A stretch of 36,540 nt of DNA from assembly GCA_020346325.1 (NCBI GenBank), contig CP070782.1, forward strand, positions 3,063,297 to 3,099,836, read 5' to 3'. Of the stretch, positions 1-7,517 are shown piece after piece. The notes under the pieces are model-generated. The model was not told where the DNA came from. It was given only the letters and a program-made list of their open reading frames with translations, and searched no databases. The position numbers and the translations under genes were made by a program. Each line of letters starts with the position of its first letter. Within the stretch, counting starts at the first letter, position 1. The stretch is from Phycisphaerales bacterium. Its GTDB lineage: Bacteria > Planctomycetota > Phycisphaerae > Sedimentisphaerales > Anaerobacaceae.

Positions 1-987
1 CGCATCGACGGCAACCTCGTCAAGCTCAAGGGCCCCAAGGTGACCCCCGAACTGGCCAAGCAGTTGATCTTCCCTCTGCTGAAAGAGCACAGCCTGCGGG
101 CGATCCAGACCAAGCACAGCGTCGATTGTTCGTACCGCCTGGGCTCGCTGCAATTCCGCATCAACATCTTCCGCGAGAACGACGGCATCGCCGCGGCCAT
201 CCGGGCCCTGTCGCTGGACATCCCGCCCGTCGAAGAGATCGGTTTTCCCAACAACGTCTGGCAGGACATCATCACCCGCAAGCAGGGGCTCGTTCTGATG
301 ACCGGGATCACCGGCGCCGGCAAATCCACCACCATCGCCTCACTGATCGGACGCATCAGTGAGAAAAACGCCTATCGTATCTTCTCGGTGGAAGACCCCA
401 TCGAGTACATCTTCGACCAGAAGTACTCGATCATCTCCCAGCGCGAGGTCGGGCGCGACGTGAAGTCGTTCCATGAGGGGCTCAAGGAGATGATGCGAGA
501 GGACCCGGACATCATCTTCGTCGGTGAGATGCGCGATGCCGAGACGATCGCCATGACCCTGATGGCCGCCGAAACCGGCCACCTGGTCTTCTCCACCCTG
601 CACACGCGCGACGTCACGGGGACGGTGACGCGTATCATGGACTACTTCCCCGAAGGGCGCCAGTCGGAGGTGCGTAACCAACTCTCGCTGGGCCTCGCCT
701 ACATCATTTGTCAGAAACTCGTACCGCGCAAGAACGGCCAGGGACGAGTCGTCGCGATGGAGATCCTCAACAACAACTACGCCTGCGCCAACCTGATCCG
801 CACCGGCAAGATCGAGCAGCTCTACTCGCAGTTGCAGACCAAGACGCGGGAGAAACCGGACGAGAAGATGATCACCATGGAAAAGCACCTGTCCATGCTG
901 GTCAAAGATGAGACCATCGACTTGCTCGAGGCCCAGAAGTGGGCCAATGACATGAAGGCGTTTGTGGACTGTATGCAGCGTGCCTGA
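1..987 (+). CDS. pilT: Twitching motility / pilus retraction ATPase PilT (5' end missing)
   Basis: This is a hexameric ATPase of the type IV pilus machinery that acts at the inner-membrane base to drive pilus retraction. The reading frame is open from base 1, so the start lies outside the window; 328 residues are visible. The Walker A motif GITGAGKST is near residue 102. It is followed by the Asp box (VEDPIEY), Walker B (DPDIIFVGEMRD) and His box (GHLVFSTLHT). The C-terminal ANLIRTGK resembles the AIRNLIRE retraction motif that separates PilT from the assembly ATPase PilB. No CPEC-type zinc site is present, unlike the GspE encoded further on. Family membership is secure. Whether it serves true pili or a T2SS-like pseudopilus is not shown here. 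Confidence 0.93.
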   Translation, partial: RIDGNLVKLKGPKVTPELAKQLIFPLLKEHSLRAIQTKHSVDCSYRLGSLQFRINIFRENDGIAAAIRALSLDIPPVEEIGFPNNVWQDIITRKQGLVLMTGITGAGKSTTIASLIGRISEKNAYRIFSVEDPIEYIFDQKYSIISQREVGRDVKSFHEGLKEMMREDPDIIFVGEMRDAETIAMTLMAAETGHLVFSTLHTRDVTGTVTRIMDYFPEGRQSEVRNQLSLGLAYIICQKLVPRKNGQGRVVAMEILNNNYACANLIRTGKIEQLYSQLQTKTREKPDEKMITMEKHLSMLVKDETIDLLEAQKWANDMKAFVDCMQRA

Positions 988-1037
988 TCAAGCCTTGGCG
1001 CGAGATGGATCCGGCCGGAATGCATGACCGATGAACC

Positions 1038-1934
1038 ATGACCATTGAGTTCAACTGTCCGAATTGCGGGGCGCTGATCGCGTTCGACAGCAAGCACAGT
1101 GGCAAGCAGGCGCGCTGCCTGACGTGCAACCAGAAGTTCATTATCCCCAGCAAGAGCTTTGAGAAGCCGGAGAAGGTCGCCCCGGAACCGGAACGCCGCG
1201 AAGACCCTATCCCAGGTTTCGGCCGGGCCGCCTCGGTCGTGACCTGGAACTTGCTGTTCCATCCGCAGAATGTCACCACGCTGGCGTTTATCGTCGCCGT
1301 CGTGAGCTTCCGCTTTTTCCTCGACCGAGCCTTCTGCTGCATAGATTGGGCGACGATCATTATCGCCTGGGGTTGGTTCTTTGGATTCTATCTCAATATC
1401 ATCCAGCAGACCGCCTACGACGAAGACCTGTTGCCCGAGATCTATCTGGGCACCTCCGTAACCTTCCTCTGGTACATCGCCCAGCCCTTGTTCACTTTCT
1501 CGTACACGCTGGCGCTGGCCGAGTTGCCCTTCTTCATCACGCTTTGGCTGTTCCAGGATTCGGGCATTACCCTGACCAATTTCGGCTCGGCGGTCAGTCC
1601 CCTTCACCTGCTGCTCCAGTTCCTCTTCATCTTCGGGCTGTTCGCATTCCCGGCCGCCATCCTGACCACCTCCGTCGGCAAGGATCTGGCGATGCTGCGC
1701 CCCGATTGCCTGCTCGCGCCCATCCTCCGGGCGTTCGGTCCCTACGTCTACATCGTCCTGTTGCTGGCAGCGGGCTGTTTCATCCAGTTCGACGCCAAAC
1801 AATACGAGGGCGCCCACTTCCTTATCACGACATTACATCTGGCCCTGAACCTGCTCGTCCAGGTCATCGCCATCTTCGCCATGCGCGCTATCGGTCTGTT
1901 CTACCGCCACTACGCCTGCTACTTCAGGTGGTGA
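1038..1934 (+). CDS. Multi-pass membrane protein with N-terminal zinc ribbon
   Basis: The 298-residue protein has a CxxC-x16-CxxC zinc ribbon at the N-terminus (Cys 7, 10, 27, 30; CPNCG then CLTCNQKF). A charged linker of about 30 residues and then roughly six hydrophobic segments follow. The ribbon is of the MJ0042 / zinc-ribbon type, in which bacterial membrane proteins carry a small N-terminal Zn finger. The ATG at 1038 is chosen because the ribbon begins immediately after it; an upstream ATG at 1024 leads only to a five-codon frame. It starts 50 nt after pilT on the same strand and may be cotranscribed. I do not recognise the membrane domain and assign no function. Confidence 0.8.
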   Translation: MTIEFNCPNCGALIAFDSKHSGKQARCLTCNQKFIIPSKSFEKPEKVAPEPERREDPIPGFGRAASVVTWNLLFHPQNVTTLAFIVAVVSFRFFLDRAFCCIDWATIIIAWGWFFGFYLNIIQQTAYDEDLLPEIYLGTSVTFLWYIAQPLFTFSYTLALAELPFFITLWLFQDSGITLTNFGSAVSPLHLLLQFLFIFGLFAFPAAILTTSVGKDLAMLRPDCLLAPILRAFGPYVYIVLLLAAGCFIQFDAKQYEGAHFLITTLHLALNLLVQVIAIFAMRAIGLFYRHYACYFRW

Positions 1935-1955
1935 GAGAACCGCTGTCCAACCCGG

Positions 1956-2567
1956 CTACGAATCTGTGCCAGACTGGGAGAGGGGCTGCAGCTCGGCCAG
2001 CAAGCGCTGGAGCAGTTCCATGGGCAGGCCCATGACGTTGGTGAGACTGCCGTCGAGGCGTTCGACGAACTCGTCGCCTGTTTCCTGAATCGCGTAGGCA
2101 CCGGCTTTGCCCTCCCAGGTACCACTCTCGAGGTGGCGGGCGATCAGCTCATCCGTCAGTTGGCGAGGATAGACCGTTGTGACATCAGACCGCACGATTT
2201 CCAGACCGTCAGCGAGCCGAACCAGCGCAAGTCCCGTGATGACGCGGTGCGGCCGGCTGAAAAGCTTTCTCGTGATGCGCTCGGCGTCTGCGACATCAGC
2301 GGGCTTGCCGATGATCTGCCCTCCCAGGTCCGCAACGGTGTCGGCACCGAGAACCAGGCGATCGGGATAGCGGGATGCGACACTTCGTGCCTTGGCCAAA
2401 GCGAGGATCTCGGCGTGCCGGACTGGGCCGCCCTCGGCGACGGGAAAGGCCGATTCATCGACATCGGGAACAACGACCTCGAACGCGTAGCCGGCCTGAG
2501 TCAGGAGATCCCGGCGTCGGGGTGACGTCGAAGCCAACACCATCGGTGAGACCCCCGAGGTATCCAT
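1956..2567 (-). CDS. maf: Maf-family nucleoside triphosphate pyrophosphatase
   Basis: Maf proteins hydrolyse non-canonical nucleoside triphosphates, or dTTP/UTP, to the monophosphate and pyrophosphate in the cytoplasm. The 203-residue protein carries the family signature LASTSPRRRDLL near the N-terminus, the GADTV segment, and GKAGAYAIQ near the C-terminus. The ATG at 2567 is preceded by a strong ribosome-binding site (AAGGAG about 10 nt upstream), which marks a real start. The frame is nevertheless open upstream into the DUF1570-like gene, giving an apparent 624-residue fusion; I read that as a frameshift artefact. It is convergent with the zinc-ribbon membrane protein gene, with 21 nt between stops. 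Confidence 0.88.
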   Translation of the reverse strand: MDTSGVSPMVLASTSPRRRDLLTQAGYAFEVVVPDVDESAFPVAEGGPVRHAEILALAKARSVASRYPDRLVLGADTVADLGGQIIGKPADVADAERITRKLFSRPHRVITGLALVRLADGLEIVRSDVTTVYPRQLTDELIARHLESGTWEGKAGAYAIQETGDEFVERLDGSLTNVMGLPMELLQRLLAELQPLSQSGTDS

Positions 2568-2590
2568 AGCACATCGCTCCTTCGCTGGTG

Positions 2591-3677
2591 CTAACGGTGG
2601 ACTCCCACGGGCTCGTAGTCGTCGGCCCGCACAAAGGACATTCCGTGGACGATCTGACGGCAAATACGCCAGGTACTCACGCTGGAGCTGATCGAAATCG
2701 TCTCCGACGTAGTGCTCGAAGAGCCGAGATCCCACCACGTGGTTCCAATGGATCGTCCGGGGCAGATTTCGGTTTTCAGCGATCCTGCCATCCGCCTTGT
2801 CCAGGGGCCACTCCCCCAGCAATCCATCCCAGAGTAGCCGGTGGTAGCGTGTCAGACGTTGGCCCTGCCGGGCTTCACGCAGGAACCGCACCAGGGCATA
2901 GGACTGGCTGTAAAACGCCATGACCGCCTCGGCCTGGTCGGTGGCGAGCACTTCGCCCGGACTGGTGGCAATCAGTTCCCGCAGTGGAATCAGCTTCGTA
3001 TTGCCCAGGGTCTCACTGAGCGCGCCGAGCCGCTGGTAATTGCGGGCCGGGTCGAAGGAGAACATGCCGTTCTCATACGTGCTGGCCTCGAAGAGCATGG
3101 CGATCCCTTCGTCCAGCCAACTGGGCAAGCGGTATCGAAAATGCCGGCTGTTGAATTGATGCCACCCCTCGTGGCCGATCGCCGAGAGGGTTCGCTTGCG
3201 GCCGATGTCGTAAACGACGCAGGCGCCGTTGAGGTAGTAGGCACCCGTCTTGATCTTGCAGAAGACCGGGGCCTGTTCGCCGGCAAAGGTGCGGGTGAAG
3301 TCCTCCCACTGCTGCCGGCTGGCGAAGAGGTAGACGGTGAATTTGCTGGCCGTCTCAATGGGCTGGGGCAGTTGGTCGTTGTAGCCCCAGTAGGCCGACT
3401 CAATGAAACCGGGGACAGTCCGCAGCATCAGCGGTTCCAGCAGCGTGGTGAGAACCTCGTAATGGGCGGTGGTCAGCTTCAGACCCGGGCCGTAGGGGTT
3501 TTCCCAAACATCCACGGCCTCGAGCGCCGGCAGGTTCTCACCCTCCAGGCGATCCTTGGTCATGACCAGCGGATCTTGCGCCGGGTCCGAGAGATTCATC
3601 CGAACCGGCCGGGATGGTGAACACCCAAGCATGCAGAATGTTGCCACCAGGACAGCTACTGCGAGCTTCCAAACCAT
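2591..3677 (-). pseudogene. DUF1570-like zinc metallopeptidase lipoprotein, frameshifted near its 3' end
   Basis: The start at 3677 has an excellent ribosome-binding site (GGAGGAGG) and a hydrophobic signal ending in LGC (Cys19), suggesting an exported lipoprotein. HEGWH at residues 169-173 fits the HExxH zinc-peptidase motif, and WLDEG (Glu190) is a plausible third zinc ligand, as in gluzincins and DUF1570/peptidase MA-like proteins. The frame reads well to about base 2660 and then runs through into maf with AT-ending codons unlike the rest. Removing one base of the GG pair at 2659-2660 restores a GC3-rich ending (RQIVHG... to a TAG at 2591) just before the maf ribosome-binding site, giving 361 residues. 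Either a sequencing/assembly error or a young mutation would explain this. The peptidase function is inferred from motifs only. Confidence 0.7.
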
Positions 3678-3797
3678 GTGTCCTCCTCCGTGCCAGGATA
3701 CTTCTCCGTCACCCACGAAAACAGCCCTCGCGATGGGATGAACCCGGTCATCCGCCCGCGTGGGCCGCGAACCTGACAATAGGGTACAGTTTCTAAA

Positions 3798-3806
3798 AGT
3801 ATAACA
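3798..3806 (-). promoter_or_regulatory. Possible extended -10 promoter for the DUF1570-like gene
   Basis: The minus strand reads TGTTATACT, an extended -10 (TGn plus TATACT, five of six to consensus), about 120 nt upstream of the start at 3677. No good -35 sits 17 nt further up, which is tolerated by extended -10 promoters. The rest of the 3678-3950 gap shows no gene. Confidence 0.35.
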
Positions 3807-3950
3807 AATCTCGGGGACATGGCGGACCACTTTCCTACCCTCATCCGGACAAATTCACAGATTGCGCCCGGCCGACCAATAACAGCCTACCGGGGCCCTT
3901 GGGCCTGCCAGATACAGGATTCTGTCGATCTGCCCGTCTTCTCAGCACCA

Positions 3951-4511
3951 CTACAATTCCCGGAAAGCAGCGCCGAAGACATCAGCAGTGAACAGAAAAA
4001 CCTCCGTTTTAGGATCTTTCCAGGCTTCCCCTTCCAGCCCGGCCTTGTGCGAGCAGCAGTATGACAGAAATTCCTCTTTGGTCCAACCCGTCTCAGTGGC
4101 TACCTGAGGCAAAAAGCAGCCCGATGAACAACCTCTGCGGATGTATATTCCATCGGTCCCCAGGCGTAGACCGAGAGGATCGTCGGTCTTCTTGAGCGGT
4201 GACAGAATCGAAATCTCCACGTCCAACTCGTCCAGCTCGTCCGGCGTGATAGGATTGCTCAGAAAACGTGGGTCGCTCGTGGCCGACGCTTTGGCCATCT
4301 CGACAACGATCTCCACCAACGGCTTATCCGAGACGAACTGTCCGATGCACCCTCTGAGCTTGTCGTGATTCTTCAGCGTCACGAAACAACCGCACGGAGC
4401 CGTCAGCTCGGGATCGTCGCAGGATGGGCTCGGAGGCTTCCCGCCCGACACAACCGATCGCACTGTGTCGCAGGCAAGCTGGAGCACCTCACGTTTTTGC
4501 GCCTCATTCAT
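3951..4511 (-). CDS. AMMECR1 domain protein
   Basis: This 186-residue cytoplasmic protein is built of the AMMECR1 fold alone. The diagnostic LRGCIG motif follows a conserved CGCFVTLK-type strand, and the segment SDPRF...DELDVEISILSP is typical of the family. AMMECR1 proteins occur in all domains of life and in bacteria often accompany MEMO and radical-SAM partners, which are not present here. Their biochemical activity is not established. I chose ATG 4511, which has AGAGG 11 nt upstream; a GTG at 4523 lacks a ribosome-binding site. The VTT gene ends 40 nt upstream on the same strand, so the two are probably cotranscribed. Confidence 0.88.
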   Translation of the reverse strand: MNEAQKREVLQLACDTVRSVVSGGKPPSPSCDDPELTAPCGCFVTLKNHDKLRGCIGQFVSDKPLVEIVVEMAKASATSDPRFLSNPITPDELDELDVEISILSPLKKTDDPLGLRLGTDGIYIRRGCSSGCFLPQVATETGWTKEEFLSYCCSHKAGLEGEAWKDPKTEVFLFTADVFGAAFREL

Positions 4512-4551
4512 GATGCTGAACACCTCTAGCAGAGCGAACCCAATAATGCCT

Positions 4552-5199
4552 TCAGTGCACCCATTTTATCACCAGGAAGCCACCTATCAACAGAACTCCA
4601 AAGGCCAGCGATAGCCAATTGAAGTATTTCTCGATAACAGGTCTGATCCGCTCCCCCTTCCACCCCATCAGGCCCGCGATCAGGAAGAACCGAGCCGACC
4701 GGCTCACCGCCGAGGCGATCAGGAACCCAGGAAAGCTGATCCGGGCGATCCCGGCTGAGATCGTGCAAACCTTGTAGGGCAGAGGCGTGAATCCGCACAA
4801 GAACACGATCCAGAAATCGTACCGGTCGTACCAGCTCTGGAATTTGTCGAAATTCGCCTGGGTCAAGCCGATACCCCCGAGATGGGCCAGAGCCCAAGGG
4901 CCGATCGCGGACCAAAGAAACGCCCCGATCAGGTAGCCCAGGATCCCTCCGAGGACCGAGGCGAGTGAGCAGGCGGCGGCAAACCGGAACCACTTCCGAG
5001 GAGCGCCGAGAGCCAGCGGCGCCAGCAGAACGTCGGGGGGAACCGGGAAGAAACTCGACTCGGCAAAGCTCAGCACGAACAGGGCCGTCGCTCCGTGGCG
5101 CGTCTCGGCGAAGTGGATCACCCAGTCGTAGAGCCGCCGGTGCCAGTGCCACCAAACCACGGCCTTCGCTGTCTGAACTTCGGTCCCTACGTCACTCAT
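4552..5199 (-). CDS. DedA/VTT-domain (SNARE-associated, YqaA-like) membrane protein
   Basis: The 215-residue integral membrane protein has the VTT (formerly SNARE-associated/DedA) domain. It shows the entry segment FAESSFFPVPPDVLLAPLAL, then a glycine-rich helix (GGILGYLIGAFLW), then FLCGFTPLPYKVCTISAG with the conserved prolines, and a C-terminal hydrophobic segment. DedA/VTT proteins are linked to lipid (undecaprenyl phosphate, phosphatidylethanolamine) flipping in other bacteria; the substrate here is unknown. ATG 5199 is chosen because it lies 33 nt downstream of a good promoter. The open frame upstream of it is antisense to ispE and is not coding. It is divergent from ispE and probably cotranscribed with the AMMECR1 gene. 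Confidence 0.85.
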   Translation of the reverse strand: MSDVGTEVQTAKAVVWWHWHRRLYDWVIHFAETRHGATALFVLSFAESSFFPVPPDVLLAPLALGAPRKWFRFAAACSLASVLGGILGYLIGAFLWSAIGPWALAHLGGIGLTQANFDKFQSWYDRYDFWIVFLCGFTPLPYKVCTISAGIARISFPGFLIASAVSRSARFFLIAGLMGWKGERIRPVIEKYFNWLSLAFGVLLIGGFLVIKWVH

Positions 5200-5227
5200 A
5201 TTGGCCCACAAACTCAGGTTCGAATGC

Positions 5228-5256
5228 TCAACAAGATAGGCCTGGGCGACTATAAT
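5228..5256 (+). promoter_or_regulatory. Sigma-70-type promoter of ispE-spoVG
   Basis: The plus strand reads TCAACA (5228-5233), a 17-nt spacer, then a perfect TATAAT (5251-5256). The -35 matches four of six. The predicted leader to the ispE ATG at 5338 is about 75 nt. The -10 touches the -35 of the opposing promoter, so the two polymerase sites are mutually exclusive. Confidence 0.55.
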
Positions 5257-5261
5257 GTCAA
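5233..5261 (-). promoter_or_regulatory. Sigma-70-type promoter of the VTT/AMMECR1 unit
   Basis: The minus strand reads TTGACA (5256-5261), a 17-nt spacer, then TATCTT (5233-5238). The -35 is perfect and the -10 matches four of six. The predicted transcript would have a leader of about 25 nt before ATG 5199. It overlaps the opposing ispE promoter almost completely. Confidence 0.65.
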
Positions 5262-5337
5262 CCAACACGTGACCGAATCGGGTCAGAGGCGAGGCAGGTG
5301 GCCATCGCCATACCCAACAGAAAGGCCGGAACCGACA

Positions 5338-6240
5338 ATGACGCAAGCGCCACAGTTTGAATCTCTGGAAACCGGACTCCTGGTTAGAGCCCCGGCCAAA
5401 CTCAATCTCAGCCTCCTCATTGCGGGCAAGCGCCCCGACGGCTTCCACGAACTGGAGACGGTGATGGCCAAGGTGGACTGGTTCGACGAAATCCTGATCC
5501 AGCCGGGTGATAGGCGCGGCATCGAACTGTGTTGCGAAGGCCCCCACTGGGCCCCGGCCGGGCAGGACAACCTCGTCTATTGCGCTGCCGAAGCAGTCTT
5601 TGCCGCCTGCGGTCGAGCCTGCGATGTCCGCCTGACTCTGACCAAGCATATCCCGGCCGGCTCCGGGCTCGGCGGGGCCAGCAGCGACGCGGCCGCGACA
5701 CTGATCGGTCTCAATGCCTTCTTCGACCTGAAACTTCCCCGGACTCGGCTTGAGGAGATCGCCGCCGGCCTAGGCAGCGACGTGGCCTTCTTCCTGGGGG
5801 GCCCCCTGGCTTTCTGCACCGGAAGAGGTGAAAAAACGGCAGAATTGCCCGGTAATTTTGACTTCACCGCCGTCCTGATTCTGCCAGACATAAACGTTTC
5901 AACGTCAATGGTTTACGCAAACTACACACATGATCCTCGGCAGTATCAACTGTGGAGCCAGCGTGCAAACGCCCACCTCGCGAAAAACAGAATTGATTTA
6001 GTCGCGAAGATGTGCGCAAATATGTTGGAAGCAAGTTGTTATCACGTTTGCAAAGAACTTGGTGAATTGAAGGAAGTCGTCGAGGCGCTCGGTGTTGGAC
6101 CCGTTTGTCTCAGTGGAAGCGGATCGACCCTGTTCTTTGTCGTAGACGACACCGATGCAGAGCGCCTTGGACTCCTCCAGGACCTTATAGCGAGCAAGAC
6201 TGGCTGCCGCAGCATTGTTGTGAGGAACAATAGGTGGTAG
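5338..6240 (+). CDS. ispE: 4-diphosphocytidyl-2-C-methyl-D-erythritol kinase
   Basis: IspE is a cytoplasmic GHMP kinase that phosphorylates CDP-methylerythritol with ATP in the non-mevalonate (MEP) isoprenoid pathway. The 300-residue protein begins with the family N-terminus APAKLNLSLLI. It has the GHMP ATP-binding loop PAGSGLGGASSDAAA at residues 106-120, the catalytic Asp in GSDVAFFLGG (Asp148), and a C-terminal SGSGSTLFF loop. The length is normal. The start at 5338 fits the family N-terminus; the ribosome-binding site is weak. Base composition changes within the gene: codons from about 5830 onward are clearly more AT-rich than the first half. spoVG follows 21 nt downstream, a pairing also seen in Bacillus, where ispE and spoVG are near neighbours. 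Confidence 0.95.
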   Translation: MTQAPQFESLETGLLVRAPAKLNLSLLIAGKRPDGFHELETVMAKVDWFDEILIQPGDRRGIELCCEGPHWAPAGQDNLVYCAAEAVFAACGRACDVRLTLTKHIPAGSGLGGASSDAAATLIGLNAFFDLKLPRTRLEEIAAGLGSDVAFFLGGPLAFCTGRGEKTAELPGNFDFTAVLILPDINVSTSMVYANYTHDPRQYQLWSQRANAHLAKNRIDLVAKMCANMLEASCYHVCKELGELKEVVEALGVGPVCLSGSGSTLFFVVDDTDAERLGLLQDLIASKTGCRSIVVRNNRW

Positions 6241-6261
6241 AGTTTTGATTGAGGCGAGGAA

Positions 6262-6702
6262 ATGGAAATCACCGAGGTTCGAGTCAAGCTGGTCACGAAC
6301 AAGGATGACCGCCTGAAAGCATTCTGCTCCATCACTCTGGACAACGAATTCGTGATCCGCGACATTAAGATCATCGAGGGCACCGGGGGGCATTTCGTCG
6401 CCATGCCCTCGCGGAAGATGAGCGACCACTGTGAGAAATGCGGCGGCAAGAACCACCTGAGAGCCCGTTTCTGCAACAATTGCGGCACCAAACTAGCGGA
6501 AAACCGCTCAAAGAAGGATCCGAAAGGGAGGATGAAGCTTCACGCCGACATTGCCCATCCCATCAACGCCAAGTGCCGGCAGGATATTCAGAAGAAAGTA
6601 GTGGCGACGTTCAAGGAGGAACTGGAGCGATCCAAACTGCCCGGCTACCGGCCCGTCGATCTGGATGAGCCGGATGATGACGTCCCGGAAACGATGAGTT
6701 AG
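6262..6702 (+). CDS. spoVG: SpoVG-family regulator with inserted zinc ribbon
   Basis: SpoVG is a small nucleic-acid-binding regulator, known from Firmicutes and spirochetes, that affects septation, virulence and RNA/DNA binding. The family core is clear: [11 protein letters not shown], then a [20 protein letters not shown] strand pair, FVAMPSRK, and IAHPIN followed by a charged helix. Between MPSRK and IAHPIN, where Bacillus SpoVG has only a few residues, there is an insert of about 40 residues. It holds four cysteines (57, 60, 71, 74; CEKCGG and CNNCG), which forms a zinc ribbon. The total is 146 residues against about 97 in Bacillus. It is probably cotranscribed with ispE. The role in this organism is unknown. 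Confidence 0.9.
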   Translation: MEITEVRVKLVTNKDDRLKAFCSITLDNEFVIRDIKIIEGTGGHFVAMPSRKMSDHCEKCGGKNHLRARFCNNCGTKLAENRSKKDPKGRMKLHADIAHPINAKCRQDIQKKVVATFKEELERSKLPGYRPVDLDEPDDDVPETMS

Positions 6703-6834
6703 AACCACGCGGCAACCGTAGCTCTATAGGCGCCCACAGGGATCCCCCCGCTGAAGTGAAAAGAGTCCTCCTCGCCACGGGCCGGCAGGCAAATGCGCGG
6801 CCGGGCCGCACTGCGCGGCGGTCAGAAGTTCGAC

Positions 6835-7116
6835 CTAGGTCGTCAGATCCTCCAGCACCCGGTCGAGAGCAACATCAAGCCTTTCGGCCAGATCGTAACG
6901 GCCCTCGGTGATCTCGCGCCGCAGATTCAGCACTTTCTCCCGCCGAATTTCCGGCAAAGAGGCGATCTTCTTGAGCACTTGGCCGATAGGTGTGCTGTTT
7001 ATGTTCTCGAGGATTTGCTCCATGATCACATCCTCGTCAGGGGCCAGCTTTCTCTCGAGAGGGTCGCCCCACTGTCCATCGCTCCACGCAAACCTGCTGG
7101 AATCAGAATCCGGCAT
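6835..7116 (-). CDS. flgM: FlgM-like anti-sigma-28 factor
   Basis: The 93-residue protein ends in a segment typical of FlgM: PEIRREKVLNLRREITEGRY, then two helices finishing DRVLEDL. FlgM binds and holds the flagellar sigma factor (FliA/SigD) until it is exported through the completed hook-basal body. The first 50 residues are polar and likely disordered, as in FlgM. ATG 7116 has the sequence AAGGTAGG shortly upstream. A sigma-28-like promoter lies about 120 nt upstream, which fits known flgM autoregulation. No flagellar genes are in the window, so the symbol is tentative; a FlgM-like regulator of another sigma factor is possible. It converges on spoVG across a 132-nt gap containing a GC-rich hairpin (6797-6809) without a T-tract. 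Confidence 0.68.
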   Translation of the reverse strand: MPDSDSSRFAWSDGQWGDPLERKLAPDEDVIMEQILENINSTPIGQVLKKIASLPEIRREKVLNLRREITEGRYDLAERLDVALDRVLEDLTT

Positions 7117-7517
7117 GTGACCTACCTTACCCAAAAACAGGCCAGAACAAGTGGTTCCACAACTCCTGATGGAACCCAAAACTACTACATCTTGTATGCC
7201 TCTGAAAACCTTTCCGAGGCCCAAATCAACATTGATATCGACACAAACAAGTCGGAAACTTTAGCGAAGTTTCACCAAGAAACGACGCATATGAGGGAAT
7301 AAATATTGCCGAAACGCCGAATAGTAGCGGTCTCACAGTACAGGCACAGTCGATTGTCCGTGTTCTCTGCTTATCCCACGATGAAGGTATGAATTGCCGC
7401 ACGCGGAACCGGCGTGAACATGGGAACCCTACTACATATAGTAACTCAACAGGAACCAACCATGTCAATTGAGGATGTTCCGGTAAGAAACGTCAATGTG
7501 GGACTGGCGAGCCTGAT
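7117..7517. other. Non-coding gap between the FlgM-like gene and gspM-like gene
   Basis: These 401 nt are more AT-rich than their surroundings and hold no convincing gene; an 80-codon minus-strand frame lacks any recognisable protein character. Besides the sigma-28-like promoter, the stretch contains the perfect 7-bp inverted repeat at 7255-7273 (loop TAGCG). I see no T-tract terminator for the secretion operon that ends at 7518. Confidence 0.6.
7235..7263 (-). promoter_or_regulatory. Sigma-28 (FliA/SigD)-like promoter upstream of the FlgM-like gene
   Basis: The minus strand reads TAAAGTTT (7256-7263), identical to the sigma-28 -35 consensus, followed after 13 nt by GTCGATAT (7235-7242), seven of eight to the SigD -10 GCCGATAT. 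The spacing is one to two nt longer than usual, which lowers confidence. The -35 lies in a 7-bp inverted repeat (7255-7273). Confidence 0.4.

Noticed and set aside
340..888. Long minus-strand open frame opposite pilT
   Set aside because: It lies wholly inside the conserved pilT frame and has no protein-family character; it reflects high GC content.
2841..3620. 259-codon plus-strand frame inside the DUF1570-like gene
   Set aside because: It is antisense to a gene with HExxH motif, lipoprotein signal and ribosome-binding site; no recognisable content.
1956..3830. Single 624-residue DUF1570-Maf fusion gene
   Set aside because: Codon use collapses at the junction, a one-base deletion restores a natural ending, and Maf has its own ribosome-binding site.
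5217..5225. tRNA T-loop-like GGTTCGAAT
   Set aside because: No acceptor, D or anticodon stem can be formed around it; it lies in the VTT-ispE promoter region.
6797..6809. GC-rich hairpin between spoVG and flgM as an intrinsic terminator
   Set aside because: The stem is only 5 bp with no T-tract on either strand, so it is mentioned but not called.
7226..7468. 80-codon minus-strand frame before the gspM-like gene
   Set aside because: No family signature or ribosome-binding site; overlaps the sigma-28-like promoter.
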